Origin: Myxococcales bacterium
GTDB taxonomy: Bacteria > Myxococcota_A > Polyangia > Polyangiales > Polyangiaceae
Reading direction: 5' to 3'
Assembly: GCA_903642325.1 (NCBI GenBank)
Contig: CAHJWM010000012.1
Location: 54,621-118,620, forward strand
Length of the DNA stretch: 64,000 nt
The notes beneath the pieces are model-generated. The model was not told where the DNA came from. It worked only from the letters and a program-made list of their open reading frames with translations, and did not search any database. Numbering within the stretch: the first letter of the stretch is position 1; every line of letters starts with the position of its first letter. This document shows positions 54,279 to 63,697 of the stretch, one piece after another. A program made the translations under genes and the position numbers.

Positions 54279-56228
54279 ATGACTGACGACGACCGCCCGC
54301 GCAGCATGCGATCTGCACCGCCTCCGCCGCCCGTTCGCCGCAAGCCCGCGCCGCCAGTGGGTGCGCAGCGTTCCGTGCCCGCGCCTCCCCTTCCGATTAC
54401 CGCTCGCGCGCCGCGCCACGAGCCCCCGCCGCCACCCAAACGCAGCCGGGCGCCGGGCGCGTTGAGCAGCATGCCACCCCCCCCGCCCAGCTCCCGATGG
54501 CCGAGCGTGCCTCTTCGGGTACCCCCCTCGCTCGCGGCGTTCAAGACGCCCAGCCTGCCGCCGCCTCTGCCGCAATCAGTTCAACCGGTCACGCCCACGG
54601 CCGCAGAATCAATCGCGGCTGATCCAGCCGCACTTGCAGATATCCCGGCAACACTCAGCGCGCAGGAACCTGTCATCGCGCAAGAACCTGTTACAGCGCA
54701 GGAAGCGGCCAGCGCGCAGGAACCTGTTTCCACGCAGGAACCGGTCACCGCGCAGGAACCGGTCACCGCGCAAGAACCTGTCACCACGCAGGAACGTGTT
54801 ACCACGCAGGAAGCAGCCAGCGCGCAGGAACCTGTTACCACGCAGGAAGCAGCCAGCGCGCAAGAACCTGTCACCGCGCACGAACCTGTCACCGCGCAAG
54901 AACCGGTCACCGCGCAGGAACCGGTCGCCGCGCAAGAACCTGTCACCGCGCAAGAACCGGTCACCGCGCAAGAACCGGTCACCGCGCAGGAACCGGTCAC
55001 CGCGCAAGAACCGGTCACCGCGCAGGAACCGGTCACCGCGCACGAACCGGTCACCGCGCACGAACCGGTCACCGCGCACGAACCTGTCACCGCGCACGAA
55101 CCTGTCACCGCGCAAGAACCTGTCACCGCGCAGGAACCTGTCACCGCGCAAGAACCTGTCGCCGCGCAGGAATCACTCAGCGAACCAGAGCCCGTCAGCG
55201 AACCAGAGCCACAGGTGGCGTCGTTCAGCTCGTCGGGCTCCGTGATGCCGGTCGTGCTCGAAAGTCCCGCCCCAGGCGTAGATGAACGCGCCTTGCAAGC
55301 GGTCGAGCATGGGCAGGGCAGAGGGCGAGAGTGGCTGCCGCGCGCGCGCGATTGGCGGCAAAGGACGCTGCGCGCCGCGCCGCGGGCGTTGCTCGTTGCC
55401 GCGCCTTTCATCGCGCTGTTTGCGATCTGGCTCGGGCACGCAGTGGCGGGCCACCATCGGCCTGCCGAGTCACCTCGCGCAACGGTCGCCACGCCGTCGG
55501 TCATCGCCACGCCAGCCGCCGCGTCGCCGAGTGCGATCGCGCCACCGGTTCCGACGACATCAGCCAGAGCCCCGGATCGCACCGCCCCCGTCGCAACGCC
55601 CGCCGCGATAGCCGACTCGGCAGAGCTGATCCGCTCACTCACCCAGGGCCTACCGGCTCTAGAGAGGCTGCTCGAAAAATACCCCGGTGACGCACAAGTC
55701 GCCATCGCGCTCGCGAGCCAGCAAGCGCAAGCACAACGTTTCGAAGCCGCAGTAGCAACGGTTCAGCACGCCGCCGAGATCGACCCGAGCAGCACGCAAA
55801 ATGGCAAGGTGATGAGCATCTTGTGGCGCGCCGCGCAGTCGTTAGCCTCAGAGCAAACGTTCCTTTGCCTGCGCAAGCTTGGCGCCCGCGGCAGTGACAT
55901 CACCTTCGATTTGGCGAGCACGCCGAGCGTGCGCGAAGTCGTGCGTGAGCGAGCCAAGGCAGAGCTCATGAATTACCTCGCCTTCGACGCCAGCCCGGAC
56001 ACGCGCGCAGCAACGGCCCTGCTGCTGGCCCCGGACTGCAACTCCAAAAAGAGTTTGCTCGCGCGCGCAGAGCGTGAAGGTGGCAAGCGAACGTTGGCCA
56101 CGCTCGAACGCTTGTCTCGCGCACCGGGCTGTGCGTCGAGCTCCGACGGCGCCTGCAATTCGTGCTTGACGGGCGACCCCGCCCTAGGCCACGCGGTCGC
56201 CCGGCTGAGCGCGGGAAGCAAGCCATGA
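54279..56228 (+). CDS. Membrane protein with 29 tandem hexapeptides and a helical C-terminal domain
   Basis: 649 residues from ATG at 54279 (a Met at 54255 is less likely). Residues 5-110 are Pro-rich with PPPPP runs. Residues 128-301 are a run of about 29 six-residue units, consensus AQEPVT (variants [18 protein letters not shown]). A transmembrane helix ([19 protein letters not shown]) is near 371-390. After another Pro/Ala/Thr linker, the last 200 residues form a TPR-like helical domain ([39 protein letters not shown]) ending in a Cys-containing segment. Likely a bitopic protein with an extended cytoplasmic stalk and a periplasmic domain. The next gene overlaps its stop by 4 bases. Confidence 0.75.
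   Translation: MTDDDRPRSMRSAPPPPPVRRKPAPPVGAQRSVPAPPLPITARAPRHEPPPPPKRSRAPGALSSMPPPPPSSRWPSVPLRVPPSLAAFKTPSLPPPLPQSVQPVTPTAAESIAADPAALADIPATLSAQEPVIAQEPVTAQEAASAQEPVSTQEPVTAQEPVTAQEPVTTQERVTTQEAASAQEPVTTQEAASAQEPVTAHEPVTAQEPVTAQEPVAAQEPVTAQEPVTAQEPVTAQEPVTAQEPVTAQEPVTAHEPVTAHEPVTAHEPVTAHEPVTAQEPVTAQEPVTAQEPVAAQESLSEPEPVSEPEPQVASFSSSGSVMPVVLESPAPGVDERALQAVEHGQGRGREWLPRARDWRQRTLRAAPRALLVAAPFIALFAIWLGHAVAGHHRPAESPRATVATPSVIATPAAASPSAIAPPVPTTSARAPDRTAPVATPAAIADSAELIRSLTQGLPALERLLEKYPGDAQVAIALASQQAQAQRFEAAVATVQHAAEIDPSSTQNGKVMSILWRAAQSLASEQTFLCLRKLGARGSDITFDLASTPSVREVVRERAKAELMNYLAFDASPDTRAATALLLAPDCNSKKSLLARAEREGGKRTLATLERLSRAPGCASSSDGACNSCLTGDPALGHAVARLSAGSKP
54660..55181 (+). repeat. 18-bp coding minisatellite, about 29 units
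   Basis: Units of the form GCGCAGGAACCGGTCACC (third-base and CAG/CAA/CAC variants) repeat in frame over 522 bases. Runs of identical or near-identical units (for example four AHEPVT units in a row) show recent duplication, so copy number probably varies among strains. Confidence 0.95.
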
Positions 56229-57421
56229 TTGGCGCCTCGCTGCGGCCAGCGCTACCGCTCGTCTGGCTCATGCTGAGCGGGTGCACGGCGGCCAACATCA
56301 ACGTCGAGCCAGTTGCCGTCAGCACGCAAAAGCCAAGCAATGTCGCTATTTACGTGGCGGTGAGCCAGCATGGGGCGGCTGTCGCCGGCCTTCACTCAGA
56401 AGCGTTCAGTGTGTTCGAGAATGGGGTTCGACTCGACAGCCAACAGGTCCAGCTCACCTTGCTTCCGACGGCAACGGCGGCAGCGCGCCACGTCGCGTTG
56501 CTCGTCGACATGAGCAAGCCGCTCAGCCCAGACGAGCGCAAGGCACTGAACGCGGCTCTTCGTCCGTTCATCGCCAAGCTGCGCCAGACTCAAGCCGTTA
56601 GTGTGTACGCCTTCGACGGCACGGCAAAGGCGCGACCCCTTGTCGAATATACGCAAGACGCGCACGCCGAGCCCGACGAAAACGACGCGAGCTTGGATCG
56701 CGTGCGCGGACCCCACCGGCGGGACGCCTCGGGAAGCTTGTACACCGCCGTGATGGACGGCGCTGAAAGGCTGAGCGCGGCGCTCGCGGCCGAGGGTCGC
56801 GCGATTCGCGCCGGCACTATGGTGGTGGTCGCCATGAATCCGGACTTGGCCGAGGGTGCACACGACGAGCAGGCTCGCGCATTCATCGCGAGCTCACCAC
56901 ACCACTATTTTTTGCTCACCGTCGGGCCCTGGCCGAGTGAGAAAATCACGTTTTCGTTGGACAAAAACCGCGCCGCCCGGGCCGCCTCGATCAGCACCAT
57001 GAGCTCCCCTCTGGCGAACGTCGCCCGCGCGGTCGACGACGATTACGCCCGCGATTACCTCGTGTCGTATTGCTCTCCTTCGCGCGCCGGCACGCATGAG
57101 GTCCGGCTCGAGGTAACTACTCGTGATGCGAAAGGTAAGACGAGCGTAGGCTCCTACAAAACTCAGTTCGACGCCGCCGGCTTTGGACCGGGCTGTGACC
57201 CTGTCAGTGATCCACGCTTCGTCGTCGCTTCCCCGAAAGCGCTGCCCAAAACGAGGGAACGGGTGGCCAACGTGAATAGGCCGAGCCCGCGGCCAGTTGG
57301 CCACGCCGCCGCCCCAGGCACCACGGATCGCGGCGTTGGACCTCACTTGGCCACGCCCGAGGCCAGCGCGCGCAGCGCGGCTCCCGTTGCCGAGCCCCCG
57401 AGTGGCCTGGGTTACGAATAA
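56225..57421 (+). CDS. VWA-like lipoprotein
   Basis: 398 residues from an ATG overlapping the previous stop (ATGA). Signal peptide with lipobox LSGC. An N-terminal beta domain (VAIYVAVSQHGAAVAGLHSEAFSVFENG) precedes a von Willebrand A-like fold (RHVALLVDMSKPLSPDER, KLRQTQAVSVYAFDG, SGSLYTAVMDGAERLSAAL, AGTMVVVAMNPD). The MIDAS DxSxS is degenerate (DMSKP), so metal binding may be lost. A Pro-rich tail follows. Operon partner of the hexapeptide-repeat protein, probably forming one envelope complex. Confidence 0.75.
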   Translation: MIGASLRPALPLVWLMLSGCTAANINVEPVAVSTQKPSNVAIYVAVSQHGAAVAGLHSEAFSVFENGVRLDSQQVQLTLLPTATAAARHVALLVDMSKPLSPDERKALNAALRPFIAKLRQTQAVSVYAFDGTAKARPLVEYTQDAHAEPDENDASLDRVRGPHRRDASGSLYTAVMDGAERLSAALAAEGRAIRAGTMVVVAMNPDLAEGAHDEQARAFIASSPHHYFLLTVGPWPSEKITFSLDKNRAARAASISTMSSPLANVARAVDDDYARDYLVSYCSPSRAGTHEVRLEVTTRDAKGKTSVGSYKTQFDAAGFGPGCDPVSDPRFVVASPKALPKTRERVANVNRPSPRPVGHAAAPGTTDRGVGPHLATPEASARSAAPVAEPPSGLGYE

Positions 57422-57453
57422 CTCTTACGCGTCCACCATGCTACGGCTCCGCC

Positions 57454-57642
57454 ATGGACCCACGCGTCGTCGATTTGGAGATTCGTTACGCCCATCTCGA
57501 GCGCCAACTCGCTGAGCTGAATCAGGTCGTCTTCGAGCAACAAAAGGCGCTCGGCTTGATCGAGCAGCAGCTGACGGCCTTACGCAGCCGCGTGACCGGA
57601 CAAGAAGAGCCACTCGAGCACGAGAAGCCTCCGCATTACTGA
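57454..57642 (+). CDS. slyX: SlyX family coiled-coil protein
   Basis: 62 residues: VVDLEIRYAHLERQLAELNQ and a continued heptad pattern (VVFEQQKALGLIEQQLTAL), then a charged tail ending PPHY, as in SlyX. The family is small and its function unclear. First gene of a plus-strand run of housekeeping genes. Confidence 0.85.
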   Translation: MDPRVVDLEIRYAHLERQLAELNQVVFEQQKALGLIEQQLTALRSRVTGQEEPLEHEKPPHY

Positions 57643-57740
57643 GCGTCGCAGGAAGCCGAGCGCGCGCCGTCTTCATCGCCAGCTCGGGTCGGTCGGCCCC
57701 GCCCCTCGCCGAAAGCTTTTTCCGTGTAGAATGGGCAATC

Positions 57741-58091
57741 ATGCAGTTGCATATCCATGCCATTCCGGTGCTGACGACTTTCGATGCGCCACCGGGCTAC
57801 AGCATCGTGCGCGTGGTGGGCGCGTGTTGGGGTATCACCGTGCGCTCGCGCAGCGTGATCGGAACGGCATGCGCCGGCTGTCAGCAAATCTTCGGCGGCG
57901 AGATCTCGGCGCTGACCGAGCTGGCTACGGAGTCGCGCAATGTCGCGATGCAGCGCCTCGAGCAGCATGCCCGAGCCCAGGGTGCCAACGCCGTCCTCGG
58001 CATGCGCTTCGATTCAGGCGAGCTCATGCAAAATACCAACGAGATCGTGGCCTACGGCACCGCCGTGGTGATCGCGCCGAATATCGGCTGA
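57741..58091 (+). CDS. YbjQ/UPF0145 family protein
   Basis: 116 residues with the family blocks TTFDAPPGYSIVRVVGACWG, SRSVIGTACAGCQQIFGGEI, and the end VLGMRFDSGELMQN...EIVAYGTAVVI. These form a homopentamer-like barrel; function unknown, sometimes described as heavy-metal binding. Nearly complete length for the family (about 105). Confidence 0.85.
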   Translation: MQLHIHAIPVLTTFDAPPGYSIVRVVGACWGITVRSRSVIGTACAGCQQIFGGEISALTELATESRNVAMQRLEQHARAQGANAVLGMRFDSGELMQNTNEIVAYGTAVVIAPNIG

Positions 58092-58094
58092 GCC

Positions 58095-58667
58095 ATGACA
58101 CGTGCGCTTCCCTTGCCCACGGCGCGCCTCGTCGATCGCCTTGCGCGCCGGGCGCACGCTTTTCATCGCTTCGCTCATCATCCGCTATGCCAACGCTATG
58201 CGGCTGAGCTCATTCCGCTCGGGCGCCGCACGCGCGTGTGCCGGGGTTGCGCGAGCGCGGCGCTCGGAGCGCTCGCCGGCGCATGCTGCGCGTTGGGCAT
58301 GCGCCCCGCGCCGAGCACCGTGTTCGCGGCCGGCGCCCTGGGCGTAACTGTGCTCCTAACTTCGCTCGTGATGCGGTTACCGAAGTGGTTGGGCCGCGCC
58401 GCCGGTTTTGCCGTAGTGAGCTGTACCGGTGTGGGCTGCTTGCTTTCGTCGGAGCGCGGGCTGCATCTGCTTGCCATCTCGCTCGTGGCCTTCGGTTTAG
58501 GGTTCTCGTGGCTCTATCGTCAGCGTGGTCCCGACCGTGGTCCTTGCCGATCTTGCCCCGAGCGGCTGGCCCCCGGTCCCTGCAGCGGGCTCCGCCCGAT
58601 CGTCCAGCGCGAGCGCGCCTTTCGTCGGCTCGCCCAGCGCTACATCGACGCTGCCGCTAAACGCTAA
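58095..58667 (+). CDS. DUF2085-like membrane protein
   Basis: 190 residues. The N-terminal part FAHHPLCQRYAAELIPLGRRTRVCRGCASAALG recalls the DUF2085 pattern (Cys/His motif before the first helix), followed by four hydrophobic segments (ALAGACCALGM, STVFAAGALGVTVLL, AAGFAVVSCTGVGCLL, LLAISLVAFGLGFSW). Four Cys in the C-terminal tail (GPCRSCPERLAPGPC) could bind a metal. Starts three bases after the stop of the YbjQ gene; TAA/ATG overlap with the next gene. Confidence 0.55.
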   Translation: MTRALPLPTARLVDRLARRAHAFHRFAHHPLCQRYAAELIPLGRRTRVCRGCASAALGALAGACCALGMRPAPSTVFAAGALGVTVLLTSLVMRLPKWLGRAAGFAVVSCTGVGCLLSSERGLHLLAISLVAFGLGFSWLYRQRGPDRGPCRSCPERLAPGPCSGLRPIVQRERAFRRLAQRYIDAAAKR

Positions 58668-59914
58668 TGCCATTTTCTATCCCGCTCGCGCTCGAGCGTG
58701 CGCTCGCTACGCTGTTGCCGGCTCTCGATATCGTGGCGCAGCGGGTCGATGACGCGTCCGTGCCCGCGTGGTGCGAGGAGCGCGGCTGGGCCGCGTACCT
58801 GCTCGGCCTGAGCGAGCAAGATTTGCAGCACTGCGAGGCGGAGGGCCTGGCCGTCGTCGCGACGTCATTGCGCAACGTCCCGGACGGGCTCATCGAGCTC
58901 GCTTCGCGGGTGCGCGAGCTGTGCGCCCTGCCCGCGCTCACCCTGCTGCCGGCGAGCGTCGAACCAGACTTCCGAGGCGTAGCACGGCGCAAGCAGCAAC
59001 AACTGGCCGCGCTGCTTGCGGCCATTCCGCCGCTCGTCGCGCGAGCCAAGCGCATCGTCGACGTGGGCGCGGGCAGCGGCCACTTCACCCGCCTTTCCGC
59101 GCGCCATTTCCGGCGCGACACTTTGGGGCTGGAACGGGACCCCGCCCGCGTGACACGCGCCTACGCGCGCGAGCAAGACGACGACGGCCAGCGGTTCGCG
59201 GCGCGATACAGCGTCGTCGATGCCGTGCGCGACGGCATCGACTTGCGCGACGATGACCTCGCGATCGGCCTGCACGCCTGCGGCGAGCTGGGCGACGCGC
59301 TGGTGGGCGCGGTGGCTACCCAGGGCGCCGACTTGGTTCTCGTCTCGTGCTGCTTGCAAAAGATCGGCGCGCCCTGTCGGTTGCCGCTTTCCGACGCAGC
59401 CCGGGGCCTGTCGCTGCGCAAAGAAACCCTCGGCTTGAGTAATCTGAGCTCGCAAGCATCCGGTGTCGAGACCACCATCGAACGCACCATGCAGGCGCGG
59501 CAGGCCCGCTACGCGCTCCGACACTTGCTCAACGCTCGCGGTCTTCACGTCGAGCCAGGCGCGGAAATGCACGGCATCAATCGCCGCCAAGCGCACACTG
59601 GCCTTGCATCGATCGCGGGGCGGGCGCTGATGCTGCGCGGCTTGCCACCGCCGAGCGCCGCCGAGCTCTCTGAAACTCAGCAGCGCGCCGCCTGTGATTT
59701 CGCCAAAATCCGCCGCTTGTCGCTCCCGCGTGACATGCTCGCGCGCGTGATCGAGCTCGCCGTGGTGCTGGATCGTGCCGCTCTCCTCGTCGAACGCGGT
59801 TACGCCGTGCGCGTGGCAACACTGTTCGAGCGCGCGGTCACACCCAGAAATATCGCGCTCTTCGCCAGCCGTGATCCGGCTCGCCTGGCGGGAGTGCAGA
59901 GCACGGACAGCTGA
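58667..59914 (+). CDS. METTL25-like SAM-dependent methyltransferase
   Basis: 415 residues. Start overlaps the previous stop (TAATG). The SAM site VDVGAGSGHFTRL, then LGLERDP, the block IGLHACGELGD, and SCCLQKI match the Methyltransf_32/METTL25 (formerly RRNAD1) group, known in eukaryotes and scattered bacteria. The eukaryotic enzyme methylates a ribosomal-protein histidine; whether this one does is not known. N-terminal 110 residues are helical. Confidence 0.75.
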   Translation: MPFSIPLALERALATLLPALDIVAQRVDDASVPAWCEERGWAAYLLGLSEQDLQHCEAEGLAVVATSLRNVPDGLIELASRVRELCALPALTLLPASVEPDFRGVARRKQQQLAALLAAIPPLVARAKRIVDVGAGSGHFTRLSARHFRRDTLGLERDPARVTRAYAREQDDDGQRFAARYSVVDAVRDGIDLRDDDLAIGLHACGELGDALVGAVATQGADLVLVSCCLQKIGAPCRLPLSDAARGLSLRKETLGLSNLSSQASGVETTIERTMQARQARYALRHLLNARGLHVEPGAEMHGINRRQAHTGLASIAGRALMLRGLPPPSAAELSETQQRAACDFAKIRRLSLPRDMLARVIELAVVLDRAALLVERGYAVRVATLFERAVTPRNIALFASRDPARLAGVQSTDS

Positions 59915-59930
59915 GCTACGCTCCCGCCCG

Positions 59931-60998
59931 TTGTCCACTTCGTTACCCGTCGTACCCGCCCTCGAACGCTCGCTCCGGGCTCAGGTGCGCGCTCAATCGG
60001 CCTTTTCCGAGTCACCGAGCAGCCTTGCCGCGCGCGGCTTCCGCAATCCACTGCACGCCTTTGCGCGGATTCAGCGACCGTGGTTGTGGGCGGCCGGCGC
60101 GCCCGCCCTCGGCCGTGAAGATCGCGCGCGGGCGACCTTCTCGCTGAACCCGCCCCGATTGCTTACGCAACATACCGCGAGGGACGGCGCAACCAAGCTG
60201 CTCGTCGAAGTGGACGCGGGCGATCGCGTGGAAGCCGTGCACATGCCACGCGCCGTAAGTGGCGGCCGCGTCACGCTGTGCGTCTCGAGCCAAGTCGGTT
60301 GCGCCATGGGCTGCACCTTCTGCGCCACCGCGAGCATGGGCTTCGGCCGGCACCTGCTGGCCCACGAAATCGTGGGTCAAGTGTTGACATCCGTCCACGC
60401 GCTCGGTCCGCGTCACCCGGGCGACCTCACCTTGGTGTTCATGGGCATGGGTGAGCCGCTACACAATTTGGGCGAAGTGGCGCGCGCGCTGGGCTTGTTG
60501 TGCGACCCAGCGGGCCTGGGCTTATCTGCTCGTCGCATCACTGTCTCCACCTCGGGCTTGGTGCCCGAGATCGCCGAGCTCGGCGCGCTCGAGCCGCGGC
60601 CGCTGCTCGCCATCAGTATCAATGCCACGACGGACGAGCAGCGCTCGGCGTTGATGCCGATCGGCCGTCGCTATCCGCTGTCGGTGTTACGCTCTGCGCT
60701 CGAGCGTTTCCCGCTCCGCTCGCGCGAGCGCATTACGGTCGAGTACGTATTGCTTGCCGGCATCAACGACAGCGCCGCCGACGCGCGCCGCTTATCCGCG
60801 TTCTGCGCGTCTTTTCCGCACCACATTAATTTGATTCCATTCAATGAGCATCGCAATACGGAATTTCGTGCGCCCAGTGAAGCCGCCGTCGACGCCTTTG
60901 CGCGCGCGCTGCTCGCCGAACGCCGGAGCGTGCTCACCGTGCGCCGATCGCGCGGCCGCGACGTCGGCGCCGCCTGCGGTCAGCTCGTGCTCGGCTAG
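59931..60998 (+). CDS. rlmN: 23S rRNA/tRNA adenine-C2 methyltransferase (RlmN family)
   Basis: 355 residues from a TTG at 59931, which places the first cluster cysteine at residue 124, close to Cys125 of E. coli RlmN; the frame is open further upstream inside the previous gene. The radical SAM cluster motif CAMGCTFC, the preceding CVSSQ (resolving Cys), MGMGEPLHN, and the second catalytic Cys in DVGAACGQL are intact. It methylates C2 of A2503 in 23S rRNA and A37 of some tRNAs. The N-terminal domain (residues 1-75) is divergent. Confidence 0.88.
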   Translation: MSTSLPVVPALERSLRAQVRAQSAFSESPSSLAARGFRNPLHAFARIQRPWLWAAGAPALGREDRARATFSLNPPRLLTQHTARDGATKLLVEVDAGDRVEAVHMPRAVSGGRVTLCVSSQVGCAMGCTFCATASMGFGRHLLAHEIVGQVLTSVHALGPRHPGDLTLVFMGMGEPLHNLGEVARALGLLCDPAGLGLSARRITVSTSGLVPEIAELGALEPRPLLAISINATTDEQRSALMPIGRRYPLSVLRSALERFPLRSRERITVEYVLLAGINDSAADARRLSAFCASFPHHINLIPFNEHRNTEFRAPSEAAVDAFARALLAERRSVLTVRRSRGRDVGAACGQLVLG

Positions 60999-61142
60999 CG
61001 GCGGACGAGGGCCGAGCGCCCCTAATCCGGCGTTCCGTTCAGGCTGAACCGGCGGACCGACAGGCCTAGGATTATCCGGCAAATTCTCGGCTCCCGCCGG
61101 GCCCGGCCACGGTCCGCCCAAAAACTGCTAGGAGGGGCGCGC

Positions 61143-62738
61143 ATGCCTTCGATTCAAATCAACGACGTGAGCAAGGCCTACGGCAAAAAGCGCCTGTTCC
61201 AAGAGGTATCGGTCGAGTTCAGTGAGGGTAAGCGCTATGGCCTGACCGGCCCGAACGGCGCCGGCAAGTCCACTTTTTTGAAGATCGTGTCCGGCGATAT
61301 CGAGGCGGACTCGGGTCATGTCCACAAGCCCGAGCGCACCGGCGTCTTGAAGCAGGATCAGTTCGGCTTCGAGAAGATGATCGTGCTCTCGGTCGTGCTC
61401 ATGGGCAATCAGCGCCTGTGGGCGGCGATGCAGGAGAAAGAAGAGCTGCTCGCTAAAGAGACCCTGACCGACAAGCAAGGGGAGCTGCTCGGCGAGCTGG
61501 AGGGAGTGATCGCGGAAGAAGACGGCTACTCCGCCGAGTCAGACGCCGCTGAGTTGCTAGCCGGTCTCGGCATTCCAGAGAGCGAGCACGAAAAACAAAT
61601 GCGCGAGCTGCCCGGCGGCTTCAAACTTCGCGTGCTCTTGGCGCAAGCGCTGTTCGGTCATCCCGATGCGCTGCTGCTCGACGAGCCGACGAACAATCTG
61701 GACATCGATAGCATCCGCTGGCTCGAAAAGTTTTTGTGCAACTACCGCGGCGTGCTGGTCACCATCTCCCACGATCGCCACTTCCTAAACGAGATCTGCA
61801 CCCACATTGCCGATATCGATTACGAGACGATCATCACCTACACCGGCGGCTACGACGAAATGATCATCGCCAAGGGTCAGGTGCGCGGCAAGATCGAGCA
61901 GGACAACCAAGAGCGACAGAAGAAGGTCGCTCAGCTTCAAGATTTCGTGGCCCGCTTTGCCGCCGGCACGCGCGCGACGCAGGTGCAGAGCAGAAAAAAG
62001 CAGATCGAGCGGCTGCAGCTCACGGACTTGAAACGGTCCAACATCGAGCGGCCCTTCATCCAATTTCTGGTCAAAAAGCCCTCTGGCAAGCAGACGGTAA
62101 CGATCGAGAATCTGACCAAGATCTGGCCAGACGTCACGGTGTGTGAGAATTTCTCGACCATCGTCACGAAGGGCGAGAAAATCGCGATCATCGGCAAGAG
62201 TGGCATGGGCAAAACCACGCTCTGCAAGCTGCTCGCTGATGGTTTGAAGCCCGATTCAGGATCGATCACTTGGGGTCACCAGGTGAGCGTCGGTTACTTG
62301 GCGCAGGATCATCGCGAGAGCATCCCGAACGGCACCACGGTCAGCGCTTGGTTACACTCCTTCGACCCGCTCGCGACCCAGCAAGACATCCGCGGCCTAC
62401 TCGGCAAGATGTTATTCAAGGGTGAAGAGGGCATGAAGCCTACCGACGCGCTCTCCGGTGGCGAGGCCGTGCGCATGATCTTCTCCAAGCTGATGCTCGC
62501 CAAGGACAACGTGCTCGTGCTGGACGAGCCAACCAATCACTTGGACCTCGAGTCGATCATCGCTCTCGGCGACGCGCTGACCAAATACGAGGGCACGGCC
62601 TTCGTCGTCACTCACGACCGCGACCTGGTGGCGAGCTTCGCCAACCGCATCCTCGCGTTCACGAGCAAAGGCCTGATCGACTGGCGCGGCACCTACGACG
62701 ATTTCCTAGAGAAACATGGCGAGGACAGCAAACGCTGA
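61143..62738 (+). CDS. ABC-F family ATPase (YbiT-like)
   Basis: 531 residues with AGGAGG about 9 bases before the ATG. Two ATP sites: GPNGAGKSTFLKIV, with signature LPGGFKLRVLLA and LLLDEPTNNLD; and GKSGMGKTTLCKLL, with LSGGEAVRM and LVLDEPTNHLD. There are no transmembrane helices. ABC-F proteins act on stalled ribosomes; YbiT is the closest match by length and pattern. The first signature has Pro in place of Ser (LPGG), as in YbiT. Confidence 0.88.
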   Translation: MPSIQINDVSKAYGKKRLFQEVSVEFSEGKRYGLTGPNGAGKSTFLKIVSGDIEADSGHVHKPERTGVLKQDQFGFEKMIVLSVVLMGNQRLWAAMQEKEELLAKETLTDKQGELLGELEGVIAEEDGYSAESDAAELLAGLGIPESEHEKQMRELPGGFKLRVLLAQALFGHPDALLLDEPTNNLDIDSIRWLEKFLCNYRGVLVTISHDRHFLNEICTHIADIDYETIITYTGGYDEMIIAKGQVRGKIEQDNQERQKKVAQLQDFVARFAAGTRATQVQSRKKQIERLQLTDLKRSNIERPFIQFLVKKPSGKQTVTIENLTKIWPDVTVCENFSTIVTKGEKIAIIGKSGMGKTTLCKLLADGLKPDSGSITWGHQVSVGYLAQDHRESIPNGTTVSAWLHSFDPLATQQDIRGLLGKMLFKGEEGMKPTDALSGGEAVRMIFSKLMLAKDNVLVLDEPTNHLDLESIIALGDALTKYEGTAFVVTHDRDLVASFANRILAFTSKGLIDWRGTYDDFLEKHGEDSKR

Positions 62739-62878
62739 AGCTCACGCCGCCGCGCACGAAACGCGGACCCGAAAGCGAGCGACGAGAGTAAGAGCGGGGG
62801 CGCTCGCAGTCCCGCCGCGCAACCCGCGCGCAGCCGTGTTCCCATTGAAATCACGGCCGCCAATGGCACACTTGCCGG

Positions 62879-63160
62879 ATGTGTCGCAACATTAGGCCAC
62901 TGTTCAATTTTGCGCCGCCCGCGACGGAAGAAGAAATCCGCGCGGCCTCCCTGCAATACGTGCGCAAGGTGAGCGGCGTAGCCAAGCCGTCGCAAACTAA
63001 CCAGGCAGAGTTCGACCGCGCCGTCGAACAAATTGCGCACGCCACGCGACAGCTAGTCGAGACCCTGGTGAGCAACGCCCCCCCACGCGACCGCGAGACA
63101 GAACGCGCCAAAGGTCGCGCCCGGAACATCAAACGCTTCGGGCCACGCGCAAACGGCTAA
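62879..63160 (+). CDS. DUF2277 family protein
   Basis: 93 residues. MCRNIRPLFNFAPPATEEEI, LQYVRKVSGVAKPS and the helical segment FDRAVEQIAHATRQLVETL are typical of DUF2277, small cytosolic proteins of unknown function. Normal length, with Arg/Lys-rich end. Confidence 0.88.
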   Translation: MCRNIRPLFNFAPPATEEEIRAASLQYVRKVSGVAKPSQTNQAEFDRAVEQIAHATRQLVETLVSNAPPRDRETERAKGRARNIKRFGPRANG

Positions 63161-63697
63161 CCATGCCCCGGCGCATCGCAGCCGCTACGTGGCGGCGCGA
63201 GTGTAAGTGCCCGCCCGCGCCGGCGAGCGCCCGGCCTTCGCCCACCTCGCGCGCGACTTAAGCGCGCTGAGCGATGTAAAGACGGCTTGTCCGCCGGGTC
63301 ATGGTTCGTGTGCTCATGAGCGTCCGCACCAGCAACGATAGGTTAGCGCTCCCCGTGCGCCGCCCGGGCAAGCTACGCGGGAAGCGCGCGGCGAGGTCGC
63401 TGAACGTTATCGAGCACGCCCATGCCCGGTTACGCGGGCGGACGAAACAAGCCCTGGCGCGCACGGATTGCTGTGTTTCGCAGCGGCAAGGGGGCTTCTG
63501 GCGCCCGCGTACGGAAGCCGCAGGGACGCGGCGCGGCTCGCGGGGCTGTGTTGTGTCACGAGGGGGAACCCACGAAACTGGGAGCCGCGACCAGACATCG
63601 AGTGCCGCCCACGGCGCCGCTTCTTGATGTCCGCGCTATTTGCCGTCTTTCAACCGGTTGCGCACCGGCGCGGCGCGGTCAAGAATTGGCCATTACC
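63161..63697. other. Intergenic, no gene recognised
   Basis: About 540 bases. A 108-codon plus-strand frame at 63301-63627 is Arg-rich and unconvincing. The promoter of the lipoprotein gene at 63698 should be near the end. Confidence 0.35.

Noticed and set aside
54660..55181. CRISPR array
   Set aside because: Units of 18 bases are directly adjacent with no spacers; it is a coding repeat. No CRISPR array was seen elsewhere.
54581..55705. 374-codon and 180-codon minus-strand frames full of GSCAVT or RGDRFL repeats
   Set aside because: The 18-base repeat keeps all frames open. The plus frame alone has a start, a membrane helix and an overlap with the next gene.
59775..59930. Upstream extension of rlmN
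   Set aside because: It lies inside the preceding gene; the TTG at 59931 puts the cluster cysteines at the same distance from the start as in E. coli RlmN.
63301..63627. 108-codon plus frame near the right end
   Set aside because: Arg/Gly-rich and without similarity to anything I know; typical of GC-rich noncoding DNA.
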